The notes below the pieces were generated by a model. That model was not told the DNA's origin, searched no databases, and saw only the letters and a list, made by a program, of their open reading frames with translations. From positions 29,506-93,505 of the forward strand of contig NW_017803925.1 of the NCBI RefSeq assembly GCF_001625305.1: a DNA stretch of 64,000 nt. The letters run 5' to 3'. Shown one piece after another: positions 59,601 to 64,000 of this stretch. This stretch comes from Branchiostoma belcheri. Its lineage: Eukaryota; Chordata; Leptocardii; Amphioxiformes; Branchiostomatidae. Position numbers and translations under genes: made by a program. Numbering within the stretch: position 1 is the first letter of the stretch; every line of letters starts with the position of its first letter.

Positions 59601-62015
59601 AGCCAGACCATGCCCAACATTGACGGCCCCAACTAACGGTGCTCTAAGTCCTCTCGGACCACACGTCTACCCAAACGGTGTTATCTTCACCTGTAACACG
59701 GGATACGTACGGAACGGCGCTGCTGCTGCGACGTGCCAAGCTGACGGAACTTGGAGTAATCCTGTTCCAATATGCACACGTAAATACATTACTAGCTTTA
59801 AAATGTTTTAAAAATATAGAGTAGTCTACACAACAATTCCTTTGTAAAACTTACACTTACTAAGCATGTCGTCGTGCCTTGGCCAGACGTCTATTCAATA
59901 TATTAAGACACACGGATTCAACTTGAAAGTACAATGTAGGCATAATCTATATGTGGAGCTTAAGATTTTTAATTCTTGATTGGAATAAATGCCCAGTCTA
60001 CGAGGCTTGGCCGATGTCGATAGGATTTTGATATGATTTTTTTTCCATTATCCATTTCAGCGGTTCAATGTCTGACTCTATCAGCACCAACTAACGGAGC
60101 GGTAACTCCTACCGGAGCGGTCTCCTACCCGAACAGTGTCACCTTCACCTGTAACACGGGATACCAACTAAACGGTTTTTCTGCAGCGACGTGCCAAGCT
60201 GACGGAACGTGGAGTAACCCGGTTCCAACGTGCACACGTAAGACGAGTTTTAAGTTAATCAATAATTTTTTGCATGCAGCATACATCATTCATCAGATAG
60301 CAAAATAGTATTAGAAGGGAAATTGCAAGTTAACACAATATGTTATTGTAGTAATTTTTACCGAATTCCGAATTATAGTATATCGACATTTCAGCATTGT
60401 ACTAGTAGAAGAATAAGGGTTGCCCTTTTTTCAACTTTGGCAAACAGCAGAAGGCACACGTAAAGTGTTGTTTTTGCCTTTCGGGATAAATATTTCAAAG
60501 CAATTATCTCTATTTAAATATTATTCATCGCAGCGGTCCAATGTCCAGCTCGGACGGCCCCGATTAACGGAGCGGTGAGTCCTACCGGAGCGGTCTCCTA
60601 CCCAAACGGGGTCACCTTCACCTGTAACACGGGATACGTACGGAACGGTGCTGCTGCTGCGACGTGCCAAGCTGACGGAACATGGAGTAATCCTGTTCCA
60701 ACGTGCACACGTAAAAAAAAACTTACAAATTGCGAAATGCTACACGCAATAATATCTTTATAATTATAGTAAACAGACTTTCACAAGATGGTGAAGAAAG
60801 TATTGATCGGTAACTGTGTTTTTTTTTGCTATACTAAATTTTCAGAACATGGTTGCCAGCAAATCGAGACGGCATTCTATGCACTGGGATAAATATATTG
60901 ACGTCATTTAAATTATCTAAAGTACATGTATTATGAGATCACCGTGATAAATTAGTATTAAATATTACAGAAAGACAATGTCCAACGTTAACGGCCCCGC
61001 CTAACGGTGCGCTCAGTACCACAGCGACATCCTACCAGACTGTGGTCACCTTCACCTGTAACACGGGATACATGCTGAACGGTGCTGCTGATGCAACGTG
61101 CCAAGTTGACGGAACATGGAGTAATCCTTTTCCAACATGCACACGTAAGACAATCTGCACATTGATATATGTCACATACAATGATGCCTATTTTAATTGT
61201 GGTATACAGGCTTTCAGAAGTTAGTATACAAAATATTCAAAGGTAACGATGTGATCATTCAGTATATAAACACGATGGACGGTAATGGGTTGAAATACAT
61301 CCTTTTGTGCATCTTCATTTTATATTCTAATGTAAGTAATGAAAGGTTATTGACTATTTCAGCCAGACCATGCCCGACATTGACGGCCCCAACTAACGGT
61401 GCCTTAAGTCCTCTCGGACCACACGTCTATCCGAACGGTGTTACCTTCACCTGTAACACGGGATACGTACGGAACGGCGCTGCTGCTGCGACGTGCCAAG
61501 CTGACGGAACATGGAGCAATCCTGTTCCAACATGCACACGTAAGAATATTACTAGCTTAAAATATGTGAGATAATTTTATAGAGTAGTTTATATATCAGT
61601 TCCTTAGTAAAACTTACACTTACTGAGCATATTCTCGTGCCCTGGTCAGACGTCTATTCAATATTAACTTAAGACACACGGATTCAACTTGAAAGTACAA
61701 TGTAGGCACAACCAATATGTGGAGCTTAAGATTTCATTTCTGCCTAAATGCTTGATTGGAATAAATGTTAAGTCAACGAGGCTTTGCCGATGACGATAGG
61801 ATTTTGATATGATTTTTTTTCTCTATTATCCATTTCAGCGGTTCAATGTCTGACTCTAACAGCACCAACTAACGGAGCGTTGAGTCCTACCGGTTTGGTC
61901 TCCTACCCGAACAGTGTCACCTTCACCTGTAACACGGGATACCAACTAAACGGTTTTTCTGCAGCGACGTGCCAAGCTGACGGAACATGGAGTAACCCGG
62001 TTCCAACGTGCACAC
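44582..62015 (+). CDS. F5/8C (discoidin) and CCP mosaic extracellular protein, multi-exon
   Basis: I assemble one gene from 21 exons. Exon 1 (44582-44663) encodes a signal peptide (MTGVCTSACWRLMVLVLTL then TTSSVTGQ); an in-frame ATG at 44543 is another possible start. Then F5/8C (three exons, 46743-48745), CCP1-2, a second F5/8C (53048-54340) and CCP3-14. Every domain boundary is a phase-1 intron, so each domain can be duplicated or skipped without a frame change. Exon 1 ends in phase 1 and fits the first F5/8C exon. The final visible exon ends in a donor-like GTATGA at 62016, and no stop or membrane segment is seen, so the gene continues past the window or past missing exons. F5/8C domains usually bind lipids or glycans, and CCP domains mediate protein binding in complement-like proteins. 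Exact function unknown. Confidence 0.75.
45301..46096 (+). mobile_element. Helitron-like non-autonomous repeat, copy 1
   Basis: About 800 bp, nearly the same as 47689-48500. The left end is a hairpin (GGGTTCACCAC with GTGGTGAACCC). The right end has a hairpin ATTTGCT/AGCAAAT, ten bases, then CTAG before T, as in Helitron 3' ends. Inside is a direct repeat of about 70 bp (TGCTGATTGGCTGTTGGGAT). It lies in the intron before the first F5/8C exon. Confidence 0.5.
46743..48745 (+). CDS. F5/8C (discoidin) domain 1, three exons
   Basis: Exons 46743-46909 (167 bp), 47291-47443 (153 bp) and 48601-48745 (145 bp), with phases 1-0-0-1. The first has VCQVPLGMESGAIPDDGITA and ends DIHQWLQ. The second has VDLGEEQRVTGTITQGGGWD and YKLQYSVDG. 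The third has NTPVTNLLDNPIDARYVRF and ends VEILGC, completing the two-cysteine frame of coagulation factor V/VIII C-type domains. The second exon's donor is GTTTAT, weaker than the GTATAT at the same place in domain 2. Confidence 0.85.
47689..48500 (+). mobile_element. Helitron-like non-autonomous repeat, copy 2
   Basis: Second copy of 45301-46096, in the intron between the second and third exon of F5/8C domain 1. It has the same 5' hairpin, internal duplication and 3' hairpin plus CTAG end. Confidence 0.5.
49001..49071. repeat. 71-bp near-perfect hairpin
   Basis: CACACCACTAAATGTGTACT plus TTCTGCT at 49001-49027 pairs with 49045-49071 with one mismatch, leaving a 17-bp loop that can add a GTAG/CTAC stem. 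It lies in the intron between F5/8C 1 and CCP1. It may be a tiny fold-back element or a precursor-like RNA hairpin. Confidence 0.6.
49072..51007. other. Intron between F5/8C 1 and CCP1
   Basis: About 1.9 kb with no further coding exon that I can support. An AGGGGTGGGTACCGGTT stretch at 50168 resembles, in reverse, the end of a repeat near 9370. Confidence 0.45.
51008..51184 (+). CDS. CCP (sushi) domain 1 exon
   Basis: 177 bp, phase 1-1, four cysteines. VQCPAR start, TFTCNTGYVLNG centre, TWSNPVPTC end. The last codon pair is IR where most exons have TR. Confidence 0.85.
51491..51667 (+). CDS. CCP domain 2 exon
   Basis: 177 bp after a T-rich acceptor. VQCPTLIAPTNGQLR and ASCQADGTW; TCNPGYV in place of TCNTGYV. 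Confidence 0.85.
51745..52595. mobile_element. Non-autonomous repeat ending in CTTGGCGAAGGTAA
   Basis: The left end has ATACCTTCGCCAA (about 51757-51769) and the right end TTGGCGAAGGTAA (about 52579-52592), forming an inverted pair. Near the right end is an ACAGACAAACGG array (52520-52560). The type is common in marine animal genomes. No coding capacity. Confidence 0.5.
53048..54340 (+). CDS. F5/8C (discoidin) domain 2, three exons
   Basis: Exons 53048-53214, 53441-53593 and 54196-54340 have the same lengths and phases as domain 1. Coding identity is very high (for example RGYGDWTPFFRDI against RGYGGWTPFYRDI), and even the TATATA tract near exon 2 is shared. It is a recent duplication of the whole domain. 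Confidence 0.85.
54584..54760 (+). CDS. CCP domain 3 exon
   Basis: 177 bp. The acceptor can be TAG at 54583 or ATAG at 54580; both keep the frame. IQCPALIAPSNG start, with VISYPNG in place of VSYPNG. Confidence 0.82.
55383..55559 (+). CDS. CCP domain 4 exon (GPHVYPNG type)
   Basis: 177 bp. ARQCPTLTAPNNG start and a LGPHVYPNG loop like domains 9 and 13, with GYVRNG. The end reads WSNSAPTC. Confidence 0.85.
55594..57336. mobile_element. hAT-like MITE containing an assembly duplication
   Basis: Ends GCTTATTCACCACA (55594-55607) and the exact complement (57323-57336), with similar CTATA-containing flanks that could be a worn 8-bp target duplication. Inside, 55763-56547 and 56549-57332 are near-identical and separated by a single N at 56548, so the real element is probably about 955 bp. 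The ORFs of 60-127 codons within it are not supported as genes. Confidence 0.6.
57622..57798 (+). CDS. CCP domain 5 exon
   Basis: 177 bp. IQCPGRTAPTNG; FNCNTGYV in place of FTCNTGYV. Confidence 0.85.
58100..58279 (+). CDS. CCP domain 6 exon
   Basis: 180 bp, one codon longer at the start (ANVQCPTRSAPING-like). VISFPNG and TCNPGYV. Confidence 0.82.
58829..59005 (+). CDS. CCP domain 7 exon
   Basis: 177 bp. VQCSSRTAPTNG, SPAGAVSYPNG and NGAADATC. Confidence 0.85.
59208..59381 (+). CDS. CCP domain 8 exon (TATSYQTV type)
   Basis: 174 bp, one codon short. RQCPTLTAPPNGALSTTA with SYQTVVTFTC, paired with domain 12. Confidence 0.85.
59603..59779 (+). CDS. CCP domain 9 exon (GPHVYPNG type)
   Basis: 177 bp. 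RPCPTLTAPTNGALSPLG, matched by domain 13. Ends VPICTR. Confidence 0.85.
60061..60237 (+). CDS. CCP domain 10 exon (GYQLNGFS type)
   Basis: 177 bp. VQCLTLSAPTNG and YPNSVTFTCNTGYQLNGFSA, matched by domain 14. Confidence 0.85.
60534..60710 (+). CDS. CCP domain 11 exon
   Basis: 177 bp. VQCPARTAPINGAVSPTG and GYVRNG. The donor is GTAAAA followed by an A run. Confidence 0.82.
60971..61144 (+). CDS. CCP domain 12 exon (TATSYQTV type)
   Basis: 174 bp; duplicate of domain 8. NGAADATCQVDGTW and NPFPTC are its own changes. Confidence 0.85.
61363..61539 (+). CDS. CCP domain 13 exon (GPHVYPNG type)
   Basis: 177 bp; duplicate of domain 9, with matching intron sequence before it (TAATGAAAGGTTATTGAC). 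Confidence 0.85.
61839..62015 (+). CDS. CCP domain 14 exon (GYQLNGFS type)
   Basis: 177 bp; duplicate of domain 10, with SPTGLVSYPNS. The donor is GTATGA instead of GTAAGA. It is the last exon that I can see. Confidence 0.82.
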
Positions 62016-62129
62016 GTATGACGAGTTTTAAGTTAATTCATGATTTGTTTGCATGACAGTATACAGTATTCATCAGATAGTGAAAAACAGTATTAGAAGG
62101 TAACTTGCAAGTTAACATAACATGCTATT

Positions 62130-64000
62130 GTGACATGTAGTAATAGCCTAGGCGATCGGTGCGAAAATTGCTCAAATGGTGATAAAAGCATGAAACTTGG
62201 CACAAATGTTCTACACGACACTAGAAACAATTTCAGGGGTGGAGCCATCGCGAACTGTCCTTTGCCTAGCAACTGTTGCTAGGCAACATGCTTTTCCAAG
62301 AAAACAATGTATTAGGAAGCTAGTACCTGCTAATTGTGCCTGAAAACCAATTATAATGTGCAAAAAATGAGGTGTTTTACTGTATCTGACATCACTTTTT
62401 ATATCAAAATAAATTTTGACCCGTTGTAAAGCACAATGCGCTTCGAAAAGCTGATACTTTTTGGAATTTTTAATAGAAAAGTGTAGAAATTAAATTTTAT
62501 AATCATGCATATTTTCCCGTTACCTATGGGGCCTTGAAAGGTATATTTTGATTGATAGACCTGAACATTCTCTGAATGGTAAACTTTAAATTTCAAAAAT
62601 CCATCAGTTCTATCAGGAGATATAAGTGTTTGAAGATTAACACAATGTCATCCACTTAAATCAGTAGATTGGTTGCTATGGCCGTTGCTAGGGACGGCTT
62701 GGGCTGTGGTCTGCATGGGAATAGATGCTAAAATTTTATTTTTCTGCCAGCTTTTGCGTTGTTTGTGTGTACAGAAATGCAGGTAAGAGATGCCTGGTGT
62801 CTGCATATAAAAATGACGCAATATTTCTCTCTTACCAAGAGGATTTTTACAAAAACGCTGAAGCGCTGTTAAGGTTGTTGCTACGAACGCGTTTGCCGTA
62901 CTCACAACACGTTGTACTTGTAGTCCATGGGCCAGAGGAGATATCGGTACCACCTGAGGTGGCAAATTCTCATCATGGTTTTCGAAAAGTAGGGTGTCTG
63001 TGGAATATTTTTTGATATGATAGCCGTTGCACATTGGTAGCTTTGACCTTGCTATCTGACCTTGAACTTTGACCTCATATGAACCGCTTCCTTTTGCACT
63101 TATGATGCAAAGGGGAGTGGTAAATAATCAAATATGGATATTTTTCAATGTAGCTTCATGGACTGATAAAACAGGAACCAAGGATTACAAAAATGTTAAT
63201 TTTGTTTCGATATGTCACTTCTACAAGAAGTTATGAGCTTTCGAAATTCGAATTTTTGGTAAAAATTGGTAAAAAATAGAATGTTTACTTTTCAAAACCT
63301 GTCAAGTATTCAGATTACATATTTGAGCCTGCTGCATGCATTCATCTGACTTTTTGCATCATTTCCTACATTTCAAGATTTAAATCATAAACATCCGTCT
63401 ATTCTATCCGGAGATATGAGTGTATAAAAGTTCTACTCCCAAAGGCCTTCTGTGGGGAAAACCGTTGTAGGGCCGTTGCTAAGGGGGCACTTGGCTGCTT
63501 TCCCAGCAAAATGGAGTGCACACCATATGGAAAACTTGAAGAAAACTTCTATTGGAGGAAAAATTAGTAATTTAGAGGGCCTTGGAAATCTATATTATGT
63601 TTCTATGGTAACCGTTGCTAGGGAAAATATACCTCCCTAGCAACGCAGGAGATAGTACTTTTAAATGGTTTCATAGATGGCAATAGAGGGCGACTTGTGG
63701 GAAAATGTCTATTTCCTGACCATTTTGAAGTATCTTTAGTGTATGCATGGAGGAATCTCATTTTGTCTCCAGTTTTGTGGCATTTGGAGCTATTTTTAAC
63801 TAAAAATGTAGATTTTTTGCTCCTGTTACACAACAGTCGAAGAAATTTTGCCGAGATTCGGTACAAACCGTTAACATGTAATTTAATAACTGCCACGGCA
63901 GCCAAGCATTGGATTACTTAGTTGTTCTGAATACAAAATGGTATTTTTTTGTTATTTCTGCCCAGAAATGTGCATTTCTGGCTCATGCGTGATAATGTCT
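62130..64000. repeat. Repeat region with GTTGCTAGG motifs
   Basis: Two related stretches (about 62180-62700 and 63100-63660) share GAGATAT(A/G)AGTGT and GCCGTTGCTA(A/G)GG motifs, as in a dispersed repeat family. A perfect GTTGCTAGGCAAC palindrome lies at 62275-62287, and GTTGCTAGGG with CCCTAGCAAC at 63614-63644. No CCP exon and no other supported gene. It may be an intron of the mosaic gene or intergenic. Confidence 0.5.

Overview
The window looks like metazoan chromosomal DNA, most likely from an amphioxus (Branchiostoma) or a similar invertebrate deuterostome. Genes are split by GT-AG introns, CCP (sushi) and discoidin domains sit on symmetric phase-1 exons, LRR receptor genes lie in tandem, and intergenic DNA is packed with short transposons and minisatellites. 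The species call is an inference from gene style. No marker gene proves it. There is one real gap (24156-24748), and two single-N joins (35945 and 56548) that look like unmerged contig overlaps.

Bases 1 to about 23300 hold three tandem copies (A, B, C) of a unit of roughly 6-10 kb. Each carries one LRR type-I membrane receptor gene with a TATA box, a coding region without introns and a 3' flank. Copies A and B are intact (765 and 768 codons from the likely ATG). Copy C is a pseudogene with frameshifts and a 5'-truncated non-LTR retrotransposon inside its LRR region. Copy B has a TIR element of about 2.2 kb in its upstream DNA, missing from copy C. Bases 25.4-27.0 kb hold two minisatellites, a tRNA-derived SINE and a local duplication.

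Bases 27032-35090 are an almost perfect 8.06-kb palindrome. It starts with AG, is flanked by 6-bp TTGTCA target duplications, and its unoccupied paralogous site lies at 26552-26557. Each arm carries, from the outside in: an ALKBH2-type DNA-repair dioxygenase with two introns, a C2H2 zinc-finger/acidic ORF, an array of AP-1-like sites, a TATA box, an FtsK/HerA-type packaging ATPase, a small basic pX-like protein and part of another conserved ORF. This matches one half of a Polinton/Maverick (adintovirus-like) element folded back on itself. No polymerase, integrase, protease or capsid gene is visible, and both arms share the same disabling changes. It is the most unusual object here.

Bases 35.1-44.5 kb have no convincing gene, only a 118-bp tandem repeat, microsatellites, a retrotransposon remnant, a piggyBac-like MITE and a CGTACG-rich MITE. 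From 44582 to at least 62015 one large + strand gene encodes a secreted or surface mosaic protein: signal peptide, F5/8C, two CCP, F5/8C, then twelve CCP domains, continuing beyond the last visible exon. Its introns hold two Helitron-like repeats, a short hairpin and several MITEs. The final 1.9 kb is repeat DNA rich in RFX-like GTTGCTAGG motifs.
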